The notes beneath the pieces were generated by a model. The model had not been told where the DNA came from and searched no databases. It saw only the letters and a program-made list of their open reading frames with translations. From positions 1,364,001 to 1,428,000 of the forward strand of contig JAZGTN010000015.1 of assembly GCA_037783415.1 (NCBI GenBank): a DNA stretch of 64,000 bases. Reading direction: 5' to 3'. Below, in pieces: positions 23,695 through 35,554 of this stretch. Made by a program: the position numbers and the translations under genes. Within the stretch, counting starts at the first letter, position 1. The number at the start of each line of letters is the position of its first letter. Source of the DNA: Leptasterias polaris (lineage: Eukaryota > Echinodermata > Asteroidea > Forcipulatida > Asteriidae).

Positions 23695-26204
23695 GGCGAA
23701 CAGTGGCAACTTGCTCTTTCTCAATATTGTTGCTGTGAGAGTTTTCTTGTACGAGTGATTTCTCAACCAAGGGTTTTTAAATGTGGATTTCAATGTCATA
23801 AGATGCCAAATGAAACACTGTACAATTGATACTCTTCGAAGTTCCACCAACTCATCGTCAAACTCGCTTTTGATAAATGGTGTTTCGGGAGTGACGGGTT
23901 GTATGAGGCTTAACGCGAGTAACGCCTCCGTATTTAAGTGGTTTTCAACGGGTGTCGTGAATGACAGAGAAGCTGTAATCAGCCGTCTGAAGCCTTAATC
24001 CCATCAACTTGTTCTATTTACATTCTCCCCGTGCAAAAAATCGAACTCAGTACACACATTAAAAAACGGAGGATGATGGGCAATTAATTATTTATTAAGC
24101 ATTATGAGAGGCTGAATAAACGAAGGTTGGGTTGATGGATGAGGCATTGTACACATCAGCCTTGTACATCTTCATTGGACGGTTGGAGCTAACACAACTC
24201 ACCCCAGTCATTCTATTGGCAGAATATTTGCTTCATTATGGCCTTATCGAAACCGCGGTTCGGGCTTGATGGGCTCCGGCTCCGTCAGTTATTAGGAAAA
24301 CGTGAGTTTTTGCTTCGTTGCTTCAAACCAGAGGCCGTACCAGCGGGAGGGGTTGGGCCGCTGCTCCCTTGTCGCCTTCTTGCCCCCCAAATGAGATTTA
24401 AAAAAATCTAAATATGAAGGGTTTACTGACGAAGTAGCCCTGCCCGAACTATGTTCATTGACAATAAATATTCCAGCGATGACTAAATTTCAAAACTGAA
24501 TAAAACCACAAAACTTTTACTTGAATCAACGAAGTTTGTGTTTTCCAAATTAATGATCTGAAAATATTAACACCAACAAAAACGACAATGACAACGACAA
24601 TGACATTTACATTTTTATTGTATTGGCAATGACAGACCGACTATGACTTCGACATTTACAGTGACAAAGACATTGGCATGCAGTAGTACTAGTACTTAAA
24701 ACAAATGGAAACGGTAACAAAATCAGCATCACTTATAATGACAGCTTGTAAACATCACAAACTTGACAACAAACATATCGACACATATTATCGACAACAA
24801 AAACAACATTATTGACATTTCAGACGGTCTTCCAGAACACAAGTTATGCGACACATGTTGACTGGCCTACTTTTTTAACCTAATATTAGTGTTCAATATT
24901 ATTTGCCGTAACTTTGACTTCCGTATTGCCGTTGCTAACCCGTGCAGACTAGACAGTCTTGGCTAGCGTGTGACCCAATTCCACACCAAATTGTTTAGAC
25001 TTGAGTATAAGATGTGCATGCCTGACCCTTTGGTAAGTCTGAGGACCCTGTGGTATTAAAACCAAGTTGTTTGGCAACCGGCCCCAGTCCTTCCTTCACT
25101 TTGGCAGTTGGGGGAGGTTACACCATGGGCTTCTGTGCAGAGTGCCCACGAGCATGCCCACCCAATAAGTATCCTGCTCAGTTTTCCCAATGAAATGGGA
25201 GGCGCCATAAGATCCCACTGCCGAATGACGTCTTTCTTCGCCGACCTGCTTCGTGTTTTAAAAGGTCGAAAACCCAGTTTATTTTATTCGCTGGAATTAA
25301 TTTCAAGATATTTGTCCCCGATATTGATTGACGTTCAGCTTTATGAAAACAATAGCGTAGTTCGCGTTCATTGTATAAGCAACTAAATTTCTACACTAAC
25401 TCAATGGTCTTCGTCAAATTATGTTTACAAGTCTCTGACAAAAAATCAATTTCAAACCATTCAACATTCTTCCATATGACAAGATAACCGTGTTTTTATT
25501 CATGCCCCAGTTAATACCATGCAGATTAAATTAATTTTGAATTGGTTCGAAAAACAATACCTTCATAACCTTCATAACCTTCATGTTTCATAACGCAGTT
25601 ACCAAAATAAACAATTATCTGGCTGAAGCTGACGAACGTACGGCAGCCGTTGGTGAACAAACAACGTCTTAAACAGCCAAATCACTGATTGTGCCATAAG
25701 AGGAAGCTTATAATATTATTTTGATTTGTCCTTTCAGGCGAGTTGTGTCGATAATGGGCAGATTAGCCGATTAGTTTCCGGGCGGTTTACCGAGCGTGAC
25801 TCTGACAAGTAACAGGGGGATTACGTGGTGGAAACACGGCTGACTGTGGACCTACTTTCTGGTCCAATGCTGTCCTCACGGTGCAATGCGTTAACGAGAC
25901 AAAAACAATGTTCATATTCCTTTCTTTAAACGATAGCGGGAACGGCAAACGAAGCATAACATTTGACACGATTTCTCAGAGGTATAGAGTGGTAGGGTGT
26001 AATCTATTGTGACGTACCGTGTCTAATTTCTTTGGTTGCATGGGGTGAGGCATATTAACTTTCAATTATTATCTTTACTGCGTTTCAATGTCTATTAATT
26101 ATAATTCGGATACCATGAAGTTTCCTATTCAATTAGGTACGGCAAATAACTTGGGATGTAATAATCTGAAGTAAAGTAATACGAGCACGCCATCAAGTGT
26201 AGCC

Positions 26205-26760
26205 AAGCTAGCTGTGCACACTTTAGTTACCTCCAGGTTGGACTACTGCAACAGCCTCTTGATTGGTGTAAACAAATCTCTCTCGTCACCAAACTTCAGA
26301 ATGTCCAACGCACCTCTGCTCGCGTCATTGTCAAGCGTAAGAAGTATGACTCTATCACATCGGAACTCATTGCTCTTCACTGGCTCCCCATACAACAGCG
26401 TATCAAATTCAAAGTTCTTCTTCTTGTGTACAATGCTCACCATATCTGACTTACTACAGCTGCAACCACCACGCAGACAGCTTAGATCATTACATCTTCT
26501 CCTCAGTTTATCGTGCCCAGAACCCATGCTGTGTCATCTGCAGATCGCTTACTCTCCTGCTATAGACCAAAAGAATGGAACACTCTTCCAAATCACATCA
26601 AGGATGCTCAGACTATTCATATTTTCAAGAAACTGCTCAAATGTTATCTTTTTCAACAAGTGTATTGTAATTAATTTCATGTAAGCGCCTTTGATTTTTT
26701 TTTGTTGATTTTGGCGCTATATAAATGTATTCTGCTGATTGATTGATTGAAGCTAAAGGT
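26205..26760 (+). pseudogene. 3' fragment of a non-LTR retrotransposon (CR1/L2/jockey-like), frameshifted
   Basis: The first frame gives HTLVTSRLDYCNSLL, the standard start of the C-terminal part of a LINE reverse transcriptase. The frame then shifts, and another frame continues with KLQNVQRTSARV, KKYDSITSELIALHWLPIQQ and RIKFKVLLLVYNA, all typical of that region. The 3' end has GCGCTATATAAATG and a TGAT/TTGA tail near 26740-26760. The 5' part is missing and the frame is broken, so it is inactive. Confidence 0.8.
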
Positions 26761-27159
26761 TTACAACAAGACGTCCAACCTGCGGTCCGCAAACTTTTAG
26801 GCCGGTGACCCAGTGAACATCACAGTTCTTGCGACAGCGACCTACACACCGATTGAATCCCCCTACAAAACAACCTTTTAAAAAAACACCCAAAAACAAA
26901 AACAGGATAATTTCAATATGAGTAGATTACTTATTGAATAATTTTGTTTCGTGTATGTTATGAGCAATTGCGTTGAACTGACAAGGAAAGTTATAGATAG
27001 ACTTAATTTTGATCCAATCTTTGTTGCAGACGGACTTATCAAAAGAAATGATTTTCTAAACGCTTCCAACACAGTTTGAGAACCACCTGAGTGGATTTTT
27101 TGGCGACCCCCCCCCCCCCCCCTTTTACCCTTCTAATTGGATGATTGGGAACCGGGACA

Positions 27160-28036
27160 TTAAAAAGGAATTGCTGAGATATGCATCTGATTGTTGATAT
27201 AGCTGAAATACAATCGGAAAAGATTAGCATGGTTTATTGTGATTAATACCGATATGAAAATCCATTTTTTTAATCCTGTTGAATACTTTAAAGAAGTACT
27301 GATTGTATACAAAAACATAAAGTCAGCATGAATTTTAACTTGCTATAATAATTTGTTTTATTAGCTAATAATTAGCCAATTCGCACATGCGCACAAACAC
27401 AACTTTGCCACAGAACGTACGTGGCTAGCCCTGACACCGAGCGGCGTCGGGTGCACGACGTGTGAGGGCACATATTAGAATAAAAAACAAGACTCGTCAA
27501 TTATAGACATCCAAAATCCAGATCCGCCAAACATGTACTTCCAAAATACGATCCGCCAAACATATACTTCCGCAAAACAAGAACTGCTAAACATGACTCG
27601 CAAATACTTCAAAAAAGTATGATTCGTCAAACCATCTTGCTACCTCCATGGTCAAACATATACTTGCAAAAATGCAATTTATACTTGCTATGGCACTAAT
27701 GGGCTTTCGTATGTTTGGACTAAGTGCTGGAGAGTTTAGAGTTGTGCTAACTCTATAACACTATCATTGAACAGCGCCACCAAGCGATGATGATAAGGGA
27801 ATAAAGGAGGGAGTTTTGCTGAGATGTGCTCCTGAGTGATGTGTATACTTTTGATAACTGAGAAAATACAATCGGAAAAGGGTCAATATTGGTTTAATTG
27901 TGATCAATACCGATATTTATGAGAATCAAACTTTTAAATCATGTTAGGCCTAAATACTTAAAAGTACATTGTAAACAACAACATAAAGTCAACATAAATT
28001 TCAAACCTTGCATAAACATGTTTTATTAGCTAATTA
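27160..28036. repeat. Two diverged direct copies of a roughly 215-bp block
   Basis: Copy A (about 27160-27375) and copy B (about 27805-28036) share, in order, TTGCTGAGATRTG, ATACAATCGGAAAAG, TTGTGATYAATACCGATAT, ACATAAAGTCARCAT and TTTTATTAGCTAAT. They are separated by about 430 bp containing short degenerate repeats. This may be an old tandem duplication or two insertions of one element. Confidence 0.6.
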
Positions 28037-28777
28037 TGCTCTATCGTCAATGCACAATAATGTAATCGGCATACTTAATGTGTATAGTTATAGTTTTCTA
28101 CATGCAATTTCTTTTGTATACAAACATGTTATAAAGATTATTAACAATTACGTGTATTCTTGCATAAAATTAATGTAAACCATTTCAATTCCTGCACAGT
28201 GATTGTCAGGCGAAAGATACTTGAGCTCTAGTACTTCTTGGTTTAATAAGTTTAAAATGTTCTAAGCAGCCACATGCTCAATTGCAGCAATTATTATTAC
28301 AAATACAAGTATAGATGAATATTAAAATTTCAGTAGAAAGTCACAACTAGCAATTCATTTAAAAACAAACCATGTTTTATACAAAAGGCAAAAACAGGTT
28401 TTTTAAAGAAACCCACAGAGTAAAATCTGTACTGCTAAATTGTGTCGCACTTCCTACTTTCGATAGCTCATTATACTCACGGGACAAAAAGGGGGAAACT
28501 AAAGATATCGTGCTAAAGACCGAAACAGAAAACATTGTTTTAACAATGATTGTTTTCTTTTCTCTTTTGCAGGGAATTTCCAATTATTTTCGCATGTATA
28601 CTGCTCATAATTAATTTACAGCGAGCTCCATTGTAGATGACAGGCCTGGTATACACAGAGTTGTACACGGAAGTCATGATCTAATGTTGCCCTGCTGGGC
28701 CAACATAAAGCAGTAGACAATATTGCTTAAACATTTTTTAATTAGCAAAACTAACAAGAGTACCAGTCACAGACTCA

Positions 28778-29116
28778 ACAATGATAATTGTCAAAGACCT
28801 GTATCCACACTTGATGTGACCTAACAATATGAAATAACAAACCTGTGAAAGTTTAAGCTCAATCGGTCTTCGGAGTCATGAGAAAACAGTGAAAAGCCCC
28901 ATTATATATGTTTTAACTTTTTTTCAAACATCGGATTTTATCCTGCAGGATAAAGACTATTATTGTTTTACTCATTTCCTAAAAACTATGGCATTTCAAG
29001 CAAAACTATTTCAAGGGAAGTTTTCCACCATAACCATCTTTATACCATGTAAGTTAGGTGCAAATCTGTGAACATTTATATTTTCAATCTTTACCAATGT
29101 TGTACACACCCTTTAA
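28778..29116. mobile_element. MITE of the GTGTACAACATTGG family, full-length copy
   Basis: It shares TCCACACTTGATGTGACC, ATGAAATAACAAACCTGTG, CGGAGTCATGAGAAAACAGT, TTTCAAGCAAAACTATTTCA and CCATGTAAGTTAGGTGCAAA with the dimer at 49601-50252. The right terminus CCAATGTTGTACACACCCTT plus TAA is intact; the left terminus is degraded. No coding capacity. Confidence 0.75.
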
Positions 29117-29461
29117 GCATTATTCTGTTGTGCTACACTGCGAAAACTGGGGTGTTAAAATTAACACCGGTGCTGTCACAAAATACAGACCTAAGAGAGA
29201 ATCAAAATTATCATCATCGGTGTTAAAATAGCCCCAATGTAATTGTGTTGGCAGAAACTAGTCTTATTTCAACGCCATATGTTGTAAATTGTGATTCTTT
29301 TTTGGTATCTATAATGTAACAACACCATGCCTTGAACATGTAGCTGGTTTTTGTTCTTGAGAAGCTCTACGAATTTGGGCCCTGGTCTTGGCTTTCGTGC
29401 CCTTTCAAAAGTTTCCCCGATCTTTACGATTTCCCATGGAAGTCATCTTTGCTAAATGAAA

Positions 29462-30506
29462 GTAGCCTTGCCCTCTCAAAGAAGCCTTGCCCTCTCAAAG
29501 AAGCCTTGCCCTCTCAAAGTAGCCTTGCCCTCTCAAAGAAGCCTTGCCCTCTCAAAGAAGCCTTGCCCTCTCAAAGAAGCCTTGCCCTCTCAAAGTAGCC
29601 TTGCCCTCTCAAAGAAGCCTTGCCCTCTCAAAGAAGCCTTGCCCTCTCAAAGTAGCCTTGCCCTCTCAAAGAAGCCTTGCCCTCTCAAAGTAGCCTTGCC
29701 CTCTCAAAGAAGCCTTGCCCTCTCAAAGAAGCCTTGCCCTCTCAAAGAAGCCTTGCCCTCTCAAAGAAGCCTTGCCCTCTCAAAGTAGCCTTGCCCTCTC
29801 AAAGAAGCCTTGCCCTCTCAAAGAAGCCTTGCCCTCTCAAAGAAGCCTTGCCCTCTCAAAGAAGCCTTGCCCTCTCAAAAAAGCCTTGCCCTCTCAAAGT
29901 AGCCTTGCCCTCTCAAAGTAGCCTTGCCCTCTCAAAGAAGCCTTGCCCTCTCAAAGAAGCCTTGCCCTCTCAAAGAAGCCTTGCCCTCTCAAAGTAGCCT
30001 TGCCCTCTCAAAGAAGCCTTGCCCTCTCAAAGAAGCCTTGCCCTCTCAAAGTAGCCTTGCCCTCTCAAAGAAGCCTTGCCCTCTCAAAGAAGCCTTGCCC
30101 TCTCAAAGAAGCCTTGCCCTCTCAAAGTAGCCTTGCCCTCTCAAAGTAGCCTTGCCCTCTCAAAGAAGCCTTGCCCTCTCAAAGAAGCCTTGCCCTCTCA
30201 AAGAAGCCTTGCCCTCTCAAAGTAGCCTTGCCCTCTCAAAGAAGCCTTGCCCTCTCAAAGAAGCCTTGCCCTCTCAAAGAAGCCTTGCCCTCTCAAAGTA
30301 GCCTTGCCCTCTCAAAGAAGCCTTGCCCTCTCAAAGAAGCCTTGCCCTCTCAAAGAAGCCTTGCCCTCTCAAAGTAGCCTTGCCCTCTCAAAGAAGCCTT
30401 GCCCTCTCAAAGAAGCCTTGCCCTCTCAAAGTAGCCTTGCCCTCTCAAAGAAGCCTTGCCCTCTCAAAGAAGCCTTGCCCTCTCAAAGAAGCCTTGCCCT
30501 CTCAAA
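29462..30506. repeat. 19-bp minisatellite, 55 uninterrupted units
   Basis: The unit is GAAGCCTTGCCCTCTCAAA or the variant GTAGCCTTGCCCTCTCAAA. Exactly 55 units fill 1045 bp without a length change. The only differences are the A/T choice at unit position 2 (39 A-type, 16 T-type) and one G-to-A change in unit 23. Because 19 is not a multiple of three, the array reads as a 19-residue repeat (KPCPLKEALPSQRSLALSK) in each plus frame, stopped wherever a T-type unit puts TAG in frame. It is bounded by single-copy DNA (ATTTCCCATGGAAGTC before, GATGAAATTCAATGCC after). Confidence 0.97.
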
Positions 30507-31362
30507 GATGAAATTCAATGCCTGAAATGACAGATAAAGTAACCCAAGAAAAGAAACAGTCTTGAGATAACAATTTATTTCTCTGCATGACTTTGACCTA
30601 AACGATGACAGATAGCCTAATACTTGGAAATCAAATTGTGTTTAAACGGGCAAACAGCAATGGCTGTTAACCCTCATAAAAACTTCCCAATATGTGTTGG
30701 GTAAAAAGCTCCTCCTCTATAATGATGCCCCAACCACTTGTTGCGTCATTGACGCATCACGTGACGAGGGTGGAAATGAACAGTGATGACAATGAACTTG
30801 TAGTGAAGCCTTCTAATAACGTGGGAAATACTACACTTGTAGCGGTGTGAATCTGTCAATACTTAATTGCTATTTACACAGTTATTCAACCCGACTGTTT
30901 TCATAACGCCATACTTTGTAAATTGCGAAAAATTAATAAGGAGTTGATTGAATCAATTAAGGTGCTCAATAAACACGCTCATGTGATTACTAATCAATTA
31001 CAGTCAACTCAGTGTCATTTTGGCTCTGTACTTTGTGTATTAACTGGAGCACATACTCTGATTATTTAGTTTTAAAATTTCTCTTTTATTTTAAATTCTA
31101 AAAAGTAAAACTAATTCTTCTTGAGAGGCGATCAGCTAAATTTTGAACGCTATCAGCCATTACCCAGCACAATTTTGACAAACATTAATCATTACAGTTC
31201 GTTCTTCCTGATGGTGTGAAACTATTCAGTATTTTAATTTGTACAAGTCCACACTTTATCGGAAATGAAAGTGTGCTGTTTGAGTGTTTAGATAAAACCA
31301 CCGAGAGCGAAGAGGAGCTTATAGGCAAGTTTGTGTTGTAATTAAACCTTGACATTTATGCC
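30507..31362. other. Spacer between the minisatellite and the next MITE
   Basis: About 850 bp of AT-rich sequence with no gene or repeat that I can recognise. CATCACGTGACG near 30756 contains a CACGTG E-box, with no evidence of use. Confidence 0.4.
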
Positions 31363-31771
31363 TTTAAAGGGAAGGTATACGTTTGGTAATCACTCTTAAA
31401 ATTAATGGCAATAAAAACTTACTTAGTTAGAAGTACATCAGCTATTGGATTGTATAAAGCATTTTGAGAATCATTTCACTTCGAAGTACTGTGGTTATGG
31501 AAAAATATATCAGTGTTTATGCCCAAAATTTGAATCTGAGAAGCGTTTCTGTCAGAAACGCTTCTCAGATTGTGTTTTCCTACAGGGATTATTCTTCCTG
31601 CGTGGGCATATTATTCACTCCGGTTTTTCTGCAATACCTAAAAAACGCGACCACCTTTTGAAGTGAAATTTTCACAAGTTAGAAACATTGTATACTAACA
31701 ATATCTACATTCATATAGGATTAAAACAACCGAACGGTTCCAAAAACAGAAGGTATGCTTTGCCTTTAATA
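31363..31771. mobile_element. Palindrome-centred foldback MITE, copy 1
   Basis: The ends are inverted: TTTAAAGGGAAGGTATACG on the left and GGTATGCTTTGCCTTTAA on the right. In the middle is a near-perfect palindrome, TCTGAGAAGCGTTTCTG/TCAGAAACGCTTCTCAGA, at about 31538-31572. Flanking blocks (TATAAAGCATTTTGAGAA, GAAGTACTGTGGT, ATATAGGATTAAAACAACCG) match copies at 33728 and 62596. No coding sequence. Confidence 0.8.
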
Positions 31772-31785
31772 TAATCTTAAAACAC

Positions 31786-33526
31786 TTAGTTTTGATCCCA
31801 CAGTTTGGTCAACTGAACCTGACCTACTCTAGCCTGCAATGCGCGCCGTTTACCAATCGAAGCGAATTGCCCTTGATCTGATTTCATATTAGGAATCGAA
31901 TTAACACTCTGATAGATATGCGGGTCTGACATCTTGTTTGTCACCGGGCTGGGTTTGGATGTCACCATGTTCAGTTCTCGTCCAAGCACGTATGCATCTT
32001 TACCCTTCTGGGTAAATGTCTTATTCTGAGTCAATCGAGTGTCTACTAGAGTGTCATTGGTTGAGGGCTCGGTGTTATTCGGGACCTTTTCGGCTGGCGG
32101 TCGGATCTGTATTAACATCTGTTTTGTTGGGATACAGGCTTGGTAGGAGTAGGAGGTCATGCACTGGAGATCTGGTGCCGATATGGAGAACCGTTTGTGT
32201 AAAGTTAAGACTGAAGCACCACGATCCTCTTGAGTGGGTCGTAATGTTGGAGGTGTTCTTCTAACATTCATAGAACGTCTTTTACCACGGTTGAAGCTCG
32301 GCATCAAACTTGCAAAGACAAATGAGAGAGATCTAGTTTTAGATATACATTATTATAGACCTTTCCATTGTTGATAAACAAAGTGCTCCGGTTGGCATGG
32401 ACGGCCGAATGTTAGCAAAACAATCTATCGAGTTAAAAAATGTTGTGACCAAATTCAATATATTCTGTAAAGATTCATGAACTGAAATACCTTCCATGAT
32501 TGGTTGATTTGTTTCCAACAAATTCAACACCATTTTTGAATATTTGTGTATATATTAAACATTGCTACAAACTGTGGCTATCTGTTTTTGATTTGCAATA
32601 TGGCTTTCCATAGTTTTCCAACCTCGGTTGGCAAAAACTCGGGCCGTGACGTTGCAATAGAAAGGTCTACAGCCACTATTTTTGTATACCGGAAATAAAT
32701 TATAGTCTGGTGCACCTTAACCATCAATATAAAATTATTAGCAAACTGTTCTGCTAAAGATGGGAATCCAACCTCGCATAAAGTTCGATGAGTCATTTTC
32801 TGACAAAGTTGTGACTGCAATAACCGAAAGACCAAGTTTTGAGGAGTAATAAAAGTAAATTTAAGATAGTTATGATGATACATATTTTAATTCTAAAGAT
32901 CTGACAATGTTCTCTTTTGTGGAATGTTTTTACCCATTGGGAAAAACACAAACATACTTGTTTTTCTTCATGAAGCAGCAGAGACCAATGATGATACAGG
33001 ATACAATTCCAGTGGCCACACAAAGAGGTATGATTAACTGTAGATCATTGCTAGGCTTCGGATGAGACCAAGAAGACACACTAGCACTGGCTTCAGACAC
33101 TCCGGACGTAATGTTGCTTAATGATATAGTATTGAAAACTCCGGACGTAGTGTTGCTTATTGGTGTGGTGTCAAAAACTTCGGACGTACTGTTGCTTATT
33201 GATGTGGTGTCAAAAACTCCGGGCGTAGTTTTGCTTATTGAATCTGTTTTTTCAACAGCCATGTTTGTCGATTGTTCTTCACTTACATGTACGTAACTCA
33301 TAATGTTTGGGTTCTTGCCATCGTCTGTTCCCGGAGTCTCTTGGAGCACGGTCGAAACATCTTCCTTGAGGATTTGTGATTTTTCAATGGAACATCCTTT
33401 GATAGAAGGGAGCACTCTTACCAAACATTCTACAGGGGGCGGAGGAGAAAACAGTTGCATTGTGATAATCTTGCATTCTGAGGATTGACATTTGAGTTCA
33501 AAAAGTGCACGTGGGTGGCTTGACAT
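31786..33526 (-). CDS. Unrecognised single-pass membrane protein, two exons seen, 5' end uncertain
   Basis: Exons 33526-32958 and 32308-31786 (TAA) join at a GT/AG intron in phase 2 to give 363 residues from the first ATG. In order: a Cys-containing start (FELKCQSSECK, then VECLVRV and GCSIEK); a Ser/Thr/Asn-rich stalk with three 13-residue repeats (TTPGVFDTTSISN-like) rich in N-glycosylation sequons; a transmembrane helix, LIIPLCVATGIVSCIIIGLC; a basic stop (MKKNK); and a 175-residue basic, Ser/Pro-rich cytoplasmic tail without a known domain. No signal peptide is encoded here and an in-frame TAG lies ten codons before the ATG. An upstream exon joined near 33518 is therefore likely. The C-x4-C start could be the end of a ZP-type extracellular domain, but this is weak. 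Confidence 0.6.
33100..33240 (-). repeat. 39-bp coding tandem repeat in the membrane protein stalk
   Basis: Three units plus a partial one encode 13-residue repeats of the form TTxGVFDTTxISN. On the plus strand each unit contains a block like CTCCGGACGTAGTGTTGCTT. Being in frame and multiples of three, they lengthen the stalk without breaking the protein. Confidence 0.75.
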
Positions 33527-33727
33527 GGAATGACAGAGATTTAACTTTCGCTAAGTTTGTCCATAGAGAAAGGACCACTTTCTCTATGGTTTGTCGTCAC
33601 AGAGCAGGGTCTGATCCTTCTTTTGATCATCCTATTTCTAATTGCTAGACTGGTTCCGTTTACCATTCATTGGGCGTTTTCGAAACCACTGATTAGGCTT
33701 CCTACCGGCTCCGGCACCATCCGCCTG

Positions 33728-34080
33728 TTTTAAAGGGACCTTTGGTAATTACTCAAACAAAATTGACCAGAGCAACTTAGATGGTAAGAAGCACTGCAGC
33801 TGTTTATAACATTTTGAGAAACGACTCCTTTCTTAGGAATTTGGTTTTAGAGAAAGGGATTCAAAAAACATGAGAAACGTTTCATGCATGAAACTTTTCT
33901 CAGATTGTGTCTTCCAATTACGGAATAGTCTTCCTCTACGAGGAAATAACCGCTCCAGATTTTCGGCGATATCTCAAAAAAGCTACCACCTTTTGAAATA
34001 AACATTTCACAGGTTAGTTTTATTGTATACATCTACTTTTATATAGGATTGAAACAATCGAACAGTTCCAAAACTCACTT
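33728..34080. mobile_element. Palindrome-centred foldback MITE, copy 2
   Basis: It begins TTTAAAGGGACCTTTGGTAA and shares TTATAACATTTTGAGAAACG and CATTTCACAGGTTAGTTTTA, then ATATAGGATTGAAACAATCG, with copy 1. The central palindrome, GAGAAACGTTTCATGCATGA followed by AACTTTTCTCAG (about 33869-33904), has a different sequence from that of copy 1. The right terminus is worn. Confidence 0.7.
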
Positions 34081-35283
34081 TCAAACAGTGTACATGACGA
34101 GGGCCAAGTCGGCGCCTAAAGCTGAGTTAGCAAAATCGGCATGGAAGAATCGACTCCCGCATAAAGGCAGGGAACCCAACGAAGTTTTTTGCAAAAAGAA
34201 ACTAAATTTTCTTAATTTAGCTGTTTTCATCAGCTGGTTCTTGCAGTCTCTACCGCGTCAGTGAGTTCGGTATAATTATACCGGTGACTTTTTAAGTTAT
34301 TAATTAGTTAAACTTACTGTCGTCGGAGCTATAGGAGATTCCGTTCTTGTTCCATTCCTCTTACGTGTTTCGTTTGGTGCTTGCTCTTGGTGGTGAAGGG
34401 TAAGCTATTTCTTGCTTTAAATAATAACTAGAAGTCTAAAGCATATACGATGGGACATGGTGTTAACACTTCGCTATTGTAATCCACAAATGAGTAAGTT
34501 CCTATAAAAGGCGTGAACTTCGTACTTTCAGTATCGGAATCCAACGGTTGGACAAAATCAATATAGGTGGCGTTTTCCCACAATCCATGATGCAGTTTTT
34601 GTGACTAACTATTTCGGTATAACACCGATCCATGTTGAAAGTAAAACCATTGTTTTTTTTAAACCTCGCAGCAATCGTTACTGTGTAGACTATGCGTGTA
34701 TTAGAGAGAAAAAAGATATCGTATGATGTTTTTGAACTACTTTTTGATTTGTTTGTTTAATGTTGATGGTGACACGTATTGAGTGCTGCAAAAGAATGTT
34801 TGGCGTAATTATACCTCGGTTCATTGTTATTATCTAAAAATAAACCCCATTATCAAACAATCAGGACATTTTCTTCATAAGTAATGAGATCGAGTTAACA
34901 TTCCTTCTGACGTGACGTGAGCGAAATGAATTCCATATCAAACGCTATACCAACACGAAGCTCGATCAACACGTCATCATTTAAATAGCGCCCTCTACGG
35001 ATATTTGATTACTCTGAACGCAAACCTACATCTCTGAAAATGTTGTTCATTTTTACGTCATTTATTAATTTTTTTTGAAACAACATTTTGAAAACTTATT
35101 TGTTTTACTGTCACATTAGTTGCATAAGCCATATTCATAGTATAGTTGTAGTTGAATACTAGAGTGTGAGAAGCTTTGAATACGACTAAGGGGGAAGGGG
35201 GGGGGGGGGGGGTTGCAAATTAGTTTAGTTTTTATACAATGAACCAATCACAGTCTGGGTACTCACTACAGGAGGGTTATACC

Positions 35284-35554
35284 CATAGAAATAGAACCCG
35301 GAGAACGCTGAGTGCGTCATTGTGCGTGCGATTTCGTTGTGAGACCATTTTTATGGACGCGCGTACGCCATTTTTTAACGCGTGTATGGCAAAATTAGCA
35401 TATTACGGTCTATGTGCGTTGCCATTTTGCCATACACGCGTGTCACGTGATGATCATTTTGCCATACACGCGTGTCGCGTGGTATCGATACGCCGCGTCC
35501 ACAGACGACACAGAGGGCGGTCGAGCTCAGCGTTCTCCGGGTTCTATTTCTATG
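35284..35554. mobile_element. hAT-type MITE with perfect 29-bp TIRs and 8-bp target duplication
   Basis: The termini begin CATAGAAATAGAACCCGGAG and match exactly over 29 bp in inverted orientation. The element is flanked on both sides by GTTATACC (35276-35283 and 35555-35562), an 8-bp duplication as made by hAT transposases. Inside are repeated CCATACACGCGTGTC blocks in direct and inverted form. It is 271 bp and noncoding, and the intact termini point to a fairly recent insertion. Confidence 0.9.

Larger units (their letters stand above)
23695..29461. other. Spacer upstream of NOTO
   Basis: This holds the NOTO 5' UTR and promoter (no clear TATA seen), then no recognisable gene. The short reading frames between 24 and 26 kb look random. 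Visible contents are a GACAATGACA-rich cryptic repeat at about 24575-24670, a broken LINE at 26205-26760, a 16-base C tract near 27107-27122, two diverged copies of a roughly 215-bp block (27160-28036), degenerate short repeats around CGATCCGCCAAACATATACTTC-like motifs at 27480-27660, and a MITE at 28778-29116. Confidence 0.5.

Noticed and set aside
26214..26684. 156-codon host gene
   Set aside because: The start is a LINE reverse-transcriptase C-terminal motif and the remainder is a frameshifted reading of the same element.
29462..30506. CRISPR-like array
   Set aside because: The units are directly contiguous with no unique spacers, and the window is eukaryotic.
29456..30525. Long overlapping reading frames of a KPCPLKEALPSQRSLALSK-type repeat protein
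   Set aside because: They are a by-product of a 19-bp minisatellite without stops in most frames. All three frames encode the same repeat, there is no start context or splice site, and T-type units stop them at irregular points.
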